In this document: piece after piece, positions 54,676 to 64,000 of the stretch | Layout: the number at the start of each line of letters is the position of its first letter | How positions within the stretch are numbered: the first letter of the stretch is position 1 | DNA from: Tieghemiomyces parasiticus | Lineage: Eukaryota > Kickxellomycota > Dimargaritomycetes > Dimargaritales > Dimargaritaceae | Length of the DNA: 64,000 nucleotides | Assembly (NCBI GenBank): GCA_027575765.1 | Contig: JANBPT010000001.1 | Location: forward strand, 62,001-126,000 | Direction of reading: 5' to 3' | The notes under the pieces: model-generated | Database searches by the model: none | Seen by the model: only the letters and a program-made list of their open reading frames with translations | What the model was told of the DNA's origin: nothing | Position numbers and translations under genes: made by a program

Positions 54676-56651
54676 ATAGCTGGTGACACGTTACCAAGTA
54701 ACTATAAACGGTGGCCCCAAGGCCGGTTCAAGCGGTACTGCCAAGGTGGTTATGGCTGTTCCTGACGCTATGTAGCATGTGAGGATGGCGTAGGAGCCTA
54801 AAGTTAAAAAGGAACAAGGTGAAAAGAGTAGGGAGGATGGGAAATGTTTGGTAATTAGGTATGCTGCGGGCGAGGGCCCAGAGTCAATTTCATGCCCGGG
54901 AATGGGTAGGGAGAGACGAGTAAATATAGTTGTGGGGCGAAAAACCTTGACCAGGCGCCAGATGGGAATGAAGGCCGATGGCGGGCAACGGTGAAGGAGA
55001 CGGGAAGATTGCGTGTGGTTGACGGGAAATACCGGTAGGCGAAGCGGAAGAGGCGACGGCAGTGACAAGAGAGAGGGGGGTGTTGGCACTGTGCTCAACC
55101 GACCGTGGTTGGTGCGACCAAAAGAAGGCGGCAGTGGAATAGCAAAAGGCCTGGGACCAGGTGGCGCGATTGGATAGCCGACAATAAAGGATATCCTAGA
55201 AGGCCGGTGAAATTACAGAGTTGGCAACGTAGCCCTGCGGTGCCGAGTGAAAGAGGGATGGGGAGATTTCAAGTCGAGGTATGGGATGGTGCTATTGTAT
55301 TCTACAGGCTGCTGGAAGATCCGTTAGAAAATAAAGAACGCAAAATAGAGGGGAGCTTCTCCGGCCCAAGCACACGGACAGGATGATTTAGGCGAGGATG
55401 GCTAGCGCACGCCGAGTAAGAGAAAGGGGGCGACGGGTAATATAATTCCGAGTCTAGTGTTATTGGTAGGGATAGCCGGGAGGTATCGAAGGAAAAAAAA
55501 AACACCCAGTGTGCATAAAGCAAGGAGGGGGAAAGAGGAGCGTGGAGTCTTTGTTCCTACAAAGCACCCAAGTGAGATTGTACTTGCGTGGCGAAATGCG
55601 GAGTGAAGGTGGGGAAACGCAATGAAAAGGTAACGTGTACCGATGGCAAGTAGAAATGTCGACGGAGACAAGAGCGGGTATCCGCAGCGGCTATATAATC
55701 CTTGCTTGCTAAACGAAAGTAAAGCGAGGAGATGGAAATAGGTATTTATATGAGGGTGCAAAGGGCTGATTAGCACGGATGATGGCCACGTTTAAGCTCA
55801 ATCCACAGTGAACGTGGGTAGTGGATGAAGATGGTGGGGACGTTGGGAGGTGGGGGGCAGGGGTGTGTCACGAATACGCGGTAGTCCTCCCTGGTTGGTC
55901 TGGCGGTCCGCAACGCGGCAGACGCGAGGTACGCCCAAATAAGGTGAGGTGGAGGTGTAGCACCCTGCGACCCGTCGCCATCAGGCGCACAAAGCAGAGT
56001 AGGTACCCAGGTGGAGAGGAATAGAGTGGTGGAGGAGTAAGCAGTGGGGGAAGCGATGGACCAGGGACAGTATACAGAAGATGATATGAAGAAAGAACCT
56101 CCTGTAACGGCCAATTCAAGAGATGTGGGGCTACACAAAGGGACTGTGGTGGGAGTGAGCAGACCAGGCATGCAAGCACGCGAGTGATCGGGCGGGCAGG
56201 TAGATGCGAAGCAAAGGGTGCCTCGGCCAGCTGTGAGTGTATGTGGGGTAAAGCGGGGAAGGGGGTGGCCGATCACCTCAACCACTATTTCCGGCCGGGC
56301 CCCGAGGTCTTCGGGCAACACTCGTGTAAGTATGCTGGGAAAGAAAAGGAACGGATAGGGACAATGCCGAGGCGCTCTTGGATCATACTGGCCGTCCTGG
56401 TTTCGAGGGCCCCAATGCCATTTACTTTGGGGCTCTAAGACTCGGTGGATGGGCCCTCGCTTTCACCATGCGAATAGCGATGCGCTCTCATTCTCCACTC
56501 AACCACTCACTCCTTTATTTGGTTATTCTAAGTATTAATTCTTTATCGTTTCATTAATCTCTTGAAGCCTTCGAAGGTGACCCCGAGTCAACGGAGGCCA
56601 AACTATATATACCATCGCTTCAGTGCTCAGAAAGGCCTTCATAGCTTAACG

Positions 56652-56908
56652 ATGAGTCCTTACATCTACACCCCCCGCCATACAGAATCTAGGAACGATG
56701 AAAGGGCCAGAAAAGAAGCGTAAGCGATCAGGATGAAGGATCACCGCAAAATCAACATACTGAGAAGGTCGGATGCCGTTAGCCTGAAAGGCACATGGCG
56801 GCCAATGGTTGTTTTTTTTTTAGACGTATGGGTGCCTGGAAATCGCCGACTGGGGTCACATGTATCATCTGGAATAAACTAGACAGGGCGCCTCCAGACG
56901 ATTATTAG
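56652..56908 (+). CDS. Possible two-exon small protein, 50 aa (weak)
   Basis: A TATATATA lies at about 56603-56610, 42 bases before ATG 56652. Exon 1 (56652-56719, starting MSPYIYTPRHTES) ends at a GTAAGC donor. A T-rich tract followed by TAG at 56823 gives an acceptor, and the second exon (56824-56908) continues the same frame to TAG. The product would be 50 aa, Arg-rich in the first half, with no recognised family. Signals of this strength can arise by chance, and expression data would be needed. Confidence 0.18.
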
Positions 56909-57029
56909 TAGCAAAAGGAACTGTTCTTGAGTCCCCACCAGCTAGCTGACCAATATGGCTGTACCGACGGCAACGTACGCGAAAAAAAGAAGCTAACGTC
57001 CGAGACCGGAAGGCCCGGCACCCACTGAC

Positions 57030-57260
57030 CTCTATTGTTACGATAGTTCTTTGGTCGCTCCTGATGGAAAAGGCGCAAACAAGTCCACCTTGGCCACCCG
57101 TGCAACGTCAGTTTCAAGGCGGATATGTGGGCAGTATATGAAGAAGGGTTTAGTAGCGCAGCACACGAAACGCCAGGGGAGCAGGCATGATGAAGCCCAT
57201 GTCGCTTTGGGTTGGATAAGATCGGCCGAGATGATGCAGGTGCTGGGTGGCTACCACTGA
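57030..57260 (+). pseudogene. Possible decayed ABC-ATPase (ABCF-like) fragment
   Basis: One frame reads SLVAPDGKGANKSTLATRAT (compare a Walker A of the LVGPNGAGKSTL kind), then VSRRICGQYMKKGLVAQH (compare the strand and QH motif of ABCF proteins), then, about 30 residues on, EMMQVLGGYH where a family signature LLSGGQ would fall, and a stop. The order matches an ABCF cassette but the key Gly/Lys spacing is broken and there is no plausible start or further exon. It is either a gene relic or coincidence. Confidence 0.25.
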
Positions 57261-59244
57261 TAGGGAGAAGCTAAGAAATAGCGATGGTCATCCGTATTAC
57301 TAGCGACTCTACATTCACCTTCACCTTTCTCTTCTGGTTCCGTGTCGGTCATCTCAGGTCCATGTGGTGATACACGTAGTGAGACGGAGGTTTACATCCG
57401 AAGGAGCGACGGGATGGCGCGGTCCTGGTATGTGGCTTGATTTGATCTCTTAGATACCGAACAGCGATTGGGATACCATTTTTTCTAGGCATTAGAGTAC
57501 GCCAATTTTGGTAAATGAGGACAGCCAGATAAAATAAATATATCCAAGTCTGCAATATAGTCAATTATTCTTTTGTGGGGTGGCGGGAATCGCTAAAAGC
57601 ACGTCGGCAGACTATGATAGGGATTTGGCCTTCAATTTGAAAGACGGAGGTGATGCGCTCACTCTAAAAGCAATTATATCACCAAACCCGTAAAGTAGAA
57701 TGTGAAGAATAAACTTGGAGGGTCTGGCAGTATATTCTCTAGGCGCGATCGGCATCTGCTCACTATTCGTCCCCTTCTTCCCATTCGTGGCGGTGTACAA
57801 GTCTCACACGCCAGGTCAGATAAGGGAGGATGAGGTCAAGGGGGGGGGGGGTAAAGAGACACGCGGTCGGCAAGCCGATGTAAAGTACCGTAAAAATAAC
57901 AATAAGAGTGATGACGACTTCGGTACGCGGTAGTCGTTAGCGTGGTTCCACTTCCCGACGACGACTTGAGCCTTCTACTTTGCAGGTGTTATTGGTGGAC
58001 ACTAACGTCAAAGCGCCCAGCCAGTGACCTAGCGAGATGACATGTACCTAACCCACCCACCCCCCTGGTCCGTAGCGGAGTGTGAATTATGGACGATCGT
58101 TGGACGAATACCATGGCTTACATGCCTCATAATTATATCGTTTATCCAATCGAATAGTCGACGAATTTTCACTTTTCCGCGGCACTCTAGATCTTGGGGG
58201 GTTTTCTCGGCCAATCAAGGCGATGAGCTGATCGCGGTAGAGCACATGCGAGAGAATATTTATTGCGATAGGTATCGGGGCGATTCAGCCTGCAGCGATA
58301 AATGTACATCAAAACTGTCCATGGCCACACGGCTCGCTTTGTTACATTGAGTACTAAATTTTATTACCTACTCTCTCCCCAACCGAATACACGCGGGTGC
58401 TGGAGTACAATATCGGTGTTTCCGTTTCTCGCCCTGCCATTGCTAGCGCGGATTTCGATGAAGGCCTTCCAGTTCCGACTCACTTATCGCAAGTCGCAGA
58501 GAAGTATACCGGTTGGCAGAGATATGATGATTTCGATGGGACTAATGGGGTCTTATGGCCCAGAGGCGCTGGTATTATTTGCCAATAAATAATTATAATG
58601 TACACATGAGAAAGGCTACGCCTCCGCCATGTCAGAATGGAAGCCTATTCAACTTGCCACGCCGTAGCCTTTGTCCAACGTGGTTGCACACCAGCCTGCT
58701 CACTTTGACTTCTCCCCCCTCACCCGATGCATTCCACCACAAGTTTATCGGCCGTTGTCTTTTCGTTGGCCCTTTACTGCTGATTTCGGAAAATCGTAGG
58801 AGGCGGCCGACTGCTGGTTAAGCCGGGCGTTGTACAGAGCCAACCTTGGCCGTCAAGCACCAATAATCGGAACAGGTTCGTGATACGAGGCTACACAGTT
58901 ACCGCCACCCTCTTCCTCTGTAGCTGGATACTTTAGTACCGGTTGATGATCACTTCGGCTCTAGAGAACTATCCCGTTTCGCTTACGATGAGACGACATA
59001 CCGATATACCTACCTTGCGTACATTATTTATCTTTTTGAGCCAATTATGGCCAGATGCTTGACAACAATGTTAACGGATTGCTTGTGTGGAAATGGCTGG
59101 CTACCATAATCAGCACTATAACCCTCAAGATACTGAAATAATAGTGCTTAACGAATCCACTTTTTCGAAGTTTTAATCTTCTCCGTTTCTTTAAAGTCAA
59201 TACCCCTTCGCCCACTGGCTTCTGCCAAGAGAGACGAAGTGGAC

Positions 59245-59510
59245 CAGGAGGCCAGGTATGATAGCCACAGCGTCATCCCTCGCCAACCCTCTAGTCTTTG
59301 CGGTGAGTAGGTCTGGTGCTCAGTGCCAAGCTATTACTGCATTAATAGGGACGAGGACCCAACTCCCATCCTATCCTACCGACCCAAGGTCTGAACGACA
59401 AGCCGCGAAACGTTCACCTTTCACCACTGGTGTTTTGGAGCCGGACGTACACTGGCCACCGCCTCACTATGAGAGTCGCAGCGTTTTACACGACATTAAA
59501 TAATCATTCC
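59245..59510 (+). repeat. Diverged dispersed repeat, copy E
   Basis: Same family and orientation as 52240-52535, with the best match in the last 80 bp (59425-59506). It is slightly shorter than copy D. No coding potential. Confidence 0.5.
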
Positions 59511-60923
59511 GCCTCTACCGCACCCACCACCAACCTAACCCGACGATGACTTCCCATGTACTCATCACTGCCGTCTTTCCTTATTATAACTCTTCACTCC
59601 CAGATTACACAAAGTCGTACCGGTCAGAGGAAGACAGTGACCGCGCGTGAGGAACGATAGGTAACCTCTAGCCAATACCTCCCCCTCCTCCCATTCTTCT
59701 CCTTCGGCCACTCTCGTTTGCGCATTACATCGAAGCCACTTATCCCCACCCCCTCGTTTGCGACTGAGGGTGTGCGAACCTTGTATCATTTGTGGCTGGG
59801 AAACACGGAGGTCGTACCATTCCCAACCCGGCGACTGTATATGGCCAACCGCGTGGTCAACGGTCGGGTCGTGCGGGCCGCTAAACGCTATTGAATGGTA
59901 TGCGCTAAATGGGCCATGGGAGGGACATGATCCTCAGTATGGGTAATATATGATGATTGATATTCCCATAGGAAGTTTTCATGGTGGATAAATACCGCAG
60001 GCTGGAGTGGACCGCAGTGAGACGGGAAGCCCGAATAGGGCTGGTTTTGAGGCTGGGGCGAGTGGGCGAAAATAAATAACAACCTTAGTATGGGCGTGGG
60101 GAGAATATAACATATTTAGAAGTAGCTGTTCGGTTCGGACAATGTATCTTTTCTGTTTTGTGATGTCGACCACAAGTAAAGTGGCAAATGGTGCCATTGT
60201 TTGGCCCATTAGTGCATCATTAACGTAATAGCGCCCTTCTAAAATGCTGCTGGGAATTTAGCGTTGCACGACCTCTGACTCGAAAGCCAGCGCGGCTCGG
60301 ATATTTGGTGGTTGGAACCTTCCCCAACCGTGGCTATGTAATGGAGGCGGCTGCCCAACCTAGCTTTATCAACTTGAATGGGCAGGTGAAGTGACTAATC
60401 CTCTGGTGAATCGAGTAGGTAGCTGGGTCAGATAACTGTATGGTCAACCGAGACGACGATATGCCGTTGTGAATACCAATCTTGGCAGGAAGGGATCGAA
60501 TGGAGTGATGGACGTGATATCACTTTTCCGTCGGGTTGCAGGGAGATTGTCTCGAGCCGCGCCCAGTGTCGGGCATGGTGGATGGTATGCTGGGTGCAGT
60601 TGCCCTTTGTCCCGTGACAGCTAGACTGATACTCTAGCCTGGAGATCACGTGATAACCAGTCGGATTGTTTACCTGATTTAAGTGGGCTCTGGCCCGTCA
60701 CAAATGGCTGCTGCGTGCAGCTCAGGGCTGTTTAGCTGCGCTCTGGACCTCCGGTCAACCGCCAAGGGACTTGGACCGGCACTTTCGTGTATGCCTGCTT
60801 TCGCCAGCAGCACCCCTGACCAAACTCCACGGACCCACCAGCTTGTCCTCACCTTCCACGACATTCTAACCACTTACCCACCTTCCTCTTCCTTGCCTCA
60901 ATCGTCCGTACTCACATTCCAAC

Positions 60924-62352
60924 ATGGCCACCTCTAGCAGTGCCGATGTCCTCAAGCCGCGCAGTATGCCGGTCGGTCAGCGTAACGTCCTCCGGTCCAA
61001 TGACTCTGCCAGTCTCTGGAACTGTACACTGTCACCGGGTTGGACGGAGGAGGAAGTACAGGTCCTGCGCAAGTCTCTAATCAAGTTCGGCATCGGGAAC
61101 TGGGCCAAGATTGTCGACTCACAGTGCCTCATCGGCAAGACCATCGCCCAAATGAACCTGCAGTCGCAGCGCATGCTGGGCCAGCAGAGCACAGCCGGTA
61201 GGTGGAGATTGGCAGGCTTAAATTGGGCTGAGTTCTGCTGCGCAGTGTACGGGTAGTTCATACCCAGCTAATTCTAACGCACCCGCTCTTTAATACCCTT
61301 GCACACATACACATACCCACACTATCAACCCGCTAGAGTTCGCCGGTCTCCATATCGACCCTTTTGTGATTGGCGAGCTCAATTCCAAGAAGCAGGGACC
61401 AGGGATCAAGCGCAAGAACAACTGCATTGTCAATACGGGCGGTAAGCGAGTCCAGACAGCAGATGGTTATGGGCGACTTTTTCGTCTCGTACACAATGAG
61501 CCCATGTCCCGGTCATTATCTAACCATCTTATCGATCCTGGTGTTACTCGCATTTACCACTACCACCAGCCAAACTATCACGCGAAGAGATCAGACGGAA
61601 ACTCCAAGAGAACAAAGACCTGTAAGACCTATTCAATATCAATTACGTGGGCGCAGCTAACATTGGTGTGGTCTTAGCACATTCATGGGCGGTATGAAGG
61701 GTCAAAGTTCCCAACCACCAGGTTTATATGAACCCTAATATGCATTGCCTGTTTTTTTTTTCATCCATCTCGGTTCGTTCGCTTCCAGTTACGAATTCTC
61801 TGTCGAAGAGTGGCAGAGTATAGAGCTACCGAAGCCCGAGGATCCGTTAGCACGTAAGTTCACTAGCGAAACTTGCATGTTTCCCTTCCGTAGCAGCCGA
61901 AGGAATGCTTAGAGGGCCGTACGGCACATTACGCTGGATAAATATAGCCCTACGTGGAGGGAGGGGCTAACTCTATTTGCTGGTTCGCAATTCCTTAACA
62001 ACGCATACAGTGATCGAAGCCAAGCGGGCCGAATTGCGGGCTCTGCGCCAGGAGCTGCAGGCAGTATCCGCCAAGATTGCAGCCCTCAAGGAAAACGGCG
62101 AGGTAAGTATCTAACCTCCATTTCCGAATTGGTATGGCAGATTTAGCCTATAAGCGCGTCTCTTCCTGACTGTAACAACGATCCTTTACTGTTCCTCGCT
62201 TCGCGGCTCTCCTACACAACTTACGAATTATGTGTAAACAGGATGACACGACCATGCTAGAGGCGAAGGTGCAGAATGGCAGTGACGCTGACACGCCGGT
62301 TTTGCGCGCCAAACGGCCAAGAGACGAAGACGTGGAGGTGGAGGTAGTATAA
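60924..62352 (+). CDS. Myb/SANT-like domain protein with C-terminal coiled coil, 232 aa
   Basis: Six exons: 60924-61197, 61337-61441, 61570-61621, 61789-61853, 62011-62102 and 62242-62352; introns of 139, 128, 167, 157 and 139 bp; all joints keep frame. Residues about 32-90 form a Myb/SANT helix-turn-helix: LSPGWTEEEVQVLRKSLIKFGIGNWAKIVD..., with Trp residues at the expected spacing and GKTIAQMNLQSQRMLGQQS in the third-helix region. A block EFAGLHIDPFVIGELNSKKQGPGIKRKNNCIVNTG follows and looks highly conserved, then AKLSREEIRRKLQENKDLYEFSVEEW. A coiled coil (about 166-196, LIEAKRAELRALRQELQAV) and an acidic tail with an AKRPRDED patch, probably a nuclear signal, complete the protein. It is probably a nuclear DNA- or chromatin-associated protein. 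I cannot name the family. Poly(A) signal at 62457. Confidence 0.82.
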
Positions 62353-63391
62353 GGTGGGCCTAATTCTCTGTCCGATTGTGTCTGCCCGCTCTACGGGCCC
62401 AACTACCAAGGCATACCGTATTTTCGATGGGCAGCGTTGCTTTACATACTCATAATAATAAACCGACAATGGAAAGAGAGCAGTTCAACAATTGCCCACA
62501 CTTTGGTATTTCCTCCTTACCAAACTGTAGTGGGATGTGCGGCCCGAGGAGAGGCCTGAGAGAACAGAGAACGAGCCAATCAACCGAATAAGGTTTCCAG
62601 CAGGTTGGCCACAAGAAAAATAGATACTGACGTATAATATTTTTCGGGGCTACAAGCATTATTACAAATTAGGCGGGCTGTGGATGACTTAAATGCCGTT
62701 GAGGAGCCAGGAGGTCGTTTGATGCAGTAGGGGACTCAACTCTGCCTCCCTCAGGGAACGAGTCGTAGACCGAACGTCCTATGTGCAGATCTGGTGGCGG
62801 TGTATGTATGCCTCAAGGGATCCTTTGCTGGTTCTCTGCCCTGGTATATGCTGTAAACCTACTGACTGCACGTGGGTGAGGCTGCCAGCGTTACTGTTTT
62901 CCGCCAATCGCATCCTTTACCCCTCTGGAGGGGGCGGGAGTGAGTTTATTTAATGTCTTGCCTGTGACACGCTTTATGGCGATTGCTCTTTGTAAAAAGA
63001 GAGGGCAGAGGGGGCTAGTCAGTTATAATCGGCCACACCGATCCATAATAGCCCGTGTTTACTCATTAGGCGGTATCACTGGCCACTCAAACTTTTTCCG
63101 AATTTCCTCTACCCGCCGATATAACTGGGGGAAAAATTCGTCATATTCATCAACTCCCTTTCTCGCCGCTTCGTGTCGTCAGTCTCGGAGAGCATATGGG
63201 AAAGCCTGACCTAAGTTACTTATCCATAACTTGCTTAATTCTCCACTCGTTCTTCTTTACCACCTTTATTCCACCATTGAAATTCCCCAAACCCCGCATA
63301 CATTCATCCCGACACTTCACTGCCAAATGGGTGTTAGGTTGTAGCGAATCCTTCACTCTTTTTTTTAACTTCTCTGCTTTAGCTCTTCAGG
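62353..63391. other. Spacer between the Myb-like gene and the right-edge gene
   Basis: This holds the poly(A) signal at 62457 and the leader of the next gene, with T- and C-rich tracts at 63225-63390. An acceptor-like TCTTCAG ends at 63390, directly before the ATG, so a 5'-UTR intron is possible. Nothing else is seen. Confidence 0.5.
62457..62462 (+). terminator. Poly(A) signal of the Myb-like gene
   Basis: AATAAA 105 bases after the stop codon. Confidence 0.45.
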
Positions 63392-64000
63392 ATGAATTAC
63401 CCACAGTTCCCCTATCCGTACTCTGCCTATCCCGACGACTCCTACCAGCACCAACCACAGCGCCAGCTGCCCGGAGCATATCCTTCACCTTACCCTCTTT
63501 ACTACCTCTCTTCGCCGACCCAAGCGAGTACCGCTTATGCTAATCCATCTACATTTTATGCAGCCCAGCCCGCCATGACCAAAGGCAAGACACCTAGGAG
63601 TAACAGTTCGGACAGCTCTGCGTTGAAGAAAAAAGTGAAGCATAATGACGTCGAAATGGTAAGACAATATGCGCAATAGCCGACCGGTAGGCCAATCCAC
63701 TAGACGCTTGACAGTCGATCTGAATGGCTTGCACCTGAATAACGGGGTAGCAGGCGTCATCCATCACCATGGAACTGAGAGGCCGGCGCTGTGTCCATAA
63801 GGGGTCATGGGCTTGTGGATACCCCTGATTCTTAGACGCCCTGCTCGCTTTTGAAACACTTGATATTAATCTCAGATTGTACTGCCTCCCTACGTTCCCC
63901 TCCCCGACCATGCTTCGTACAATTCTACACCAAAGGCCACACCAACCAGTAACTCGGCTGTTCATCCCGAGCTGGATGTCGACCATATCATGAAGACGAC
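63392..64000 (+). CDS. Unrecognised Tyr/Pro/Gln-rich protein, 5' end, runs off right edge
   Basis: Exon 1 is 63392-63658 (89 codons). A 217-bp intron (GTAAGA donor, CTCAG acceptor) follows, and exon 2 starts at 63876 and is open to the edge. Residues 1-60 are low-complexity, rich in Tyr, Pro, Gln and Ser (YPQFPYPYSAYPDDSYQ). A basic stretch KGKTPRSNSSDSSALKKKVK could be a nuclear signal, and exon 2 begins IVLPPYVPLPDHASYNSTPK. The N-terminal composition recalls disordered regions of nuclear or RNA-binding proteins, but nothing identifies a family. The exon joint rests on splice consensus and open phase only. Confidence 0.55.

Larger units (their letters stand above)
54528..60923. other. 6.4-kb gene-poor region
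   Basis: No confident gene. From 54600 to 56450 the plus strand is strikingly purine-rich (GA/GGGA runs), so the minus strand carries hydrophobic-looking frames (54691-55098, 55402-55776, 55770-56321) that I regard as composition effects. Candidate remnants are listed separately: a possible two-exon mini-gene at 56652-56908, an ABC-ATPase-like frame at 57030-57260 and repeat copy E at 59245-59510. A 63-codon GTG-started frame at 58397-58588 (plus, IASADFDEGLPVPTHLSQV...) looks protein-like but is unassigned. Confidence 0.4.

Noticed and set aside
55402..56321. Minus-strand 183- and 124-codon frames
   Set aside because: The larger starts at GTG and both lie in extreme pyrimidine-rich sequence. 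No splice-linked gene model or recognisable domain emerges.
1..64000. CRISPR arrays, bacterial operons or prophage
   Set aside because: No regularly spaced direct repeats are seen. Spliced genes, TATA boxes and poly(A) signals show a eukaryotic nuclear contig.

Overview
The window is nuclear DNA of a fungus. Its genes are split by short introns (about 75-320 bp) with GTAAGT/GTAAGC-type donors and AG acceptors, and they encode recognisable fungal proteins: an NRPS, an ENA-type ATPase, TRA1, PWP2, MED17, Ste14, NTM1, a TLS1/C9orf78 homologue and the ribosomal proteins L15 and S12. Intron-rich housekeeping genes, a 12-kb intronless TRA1 and an NRPS together suggest an early-diverging, zygomycete-grade lineage such as Kickxellomycotina or Dimargaritales. 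That placement is inference; no rRNA or marker tree supports it here.

Layout. 1-5.1 kb: the 5' part of a large NRPS on the minus strand, running off the left edge, with module order partial C, A, T, C, A. 5.1-8.8 kb: no gene seen. 8.9-10.2 kb: STE14 (four exons), followed at once by a solo LTR (10413-10807). 10.8-13.7 kb: gene-poor, with a decayed repeat. 14-17.4 kb: single-exon P-type Na+/K+ ATPase. 17.4-19.5 kb: repeat-bearing spacer. 19.5-22.4 kb: PWP2 (minus, with an 18-nt first exon). 22.4-26.1 kb: spacer. 26.15-38.4 kb: TRA1 (minus, about 4079 aa). 40.2-41.7 kb: NTM1 N-terminal methyltransferase (six exons). 42.1-42.5 kb: a second, inverted solo LTR of the same family. 43.3-44.6 kb (minus) and 45.1-47.7 kb (plus): divergent TLS1-like and MED17 genes. 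48.4-49.4 kb: RPL15. 50.5 kb: a small secreted protein. 51.2-51.6 kb: RPS12 (minus). 53.0-54.5 kb: an unrecognised proline-rich protein (minus). 54.5-60.9 kb: gene-poor, with possible relics. 60.9-62.4 kb: a six-exon Myb/SANT-coiled-coil protein. 63.4 kb to the right edge: the start of an unrecognised Tyr/Pro-rich protein.

The genes do not form one pathway. TRA1 (SAGA/NuA4), MED17 (Mediator head) and the Myb-like protein concern transcription. PWP2, RPL15 and RPS12 concern ribosome assembly and translation. NTM1 modifies protein N-termini, a class of substrate that includes ribosomal proteins. Ste14 finishes CAAX proteins, including mating pheromones and Ras/Rho GTPases. The accessory content (NRPS, secreted peptide, proline-rich orphan) lies in or beside gene-poor, repeat-bearing DNA. 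Exon joints were worked out by eye from splice consensus, phase and conserved protein sequence; every joint reported keeps frame.
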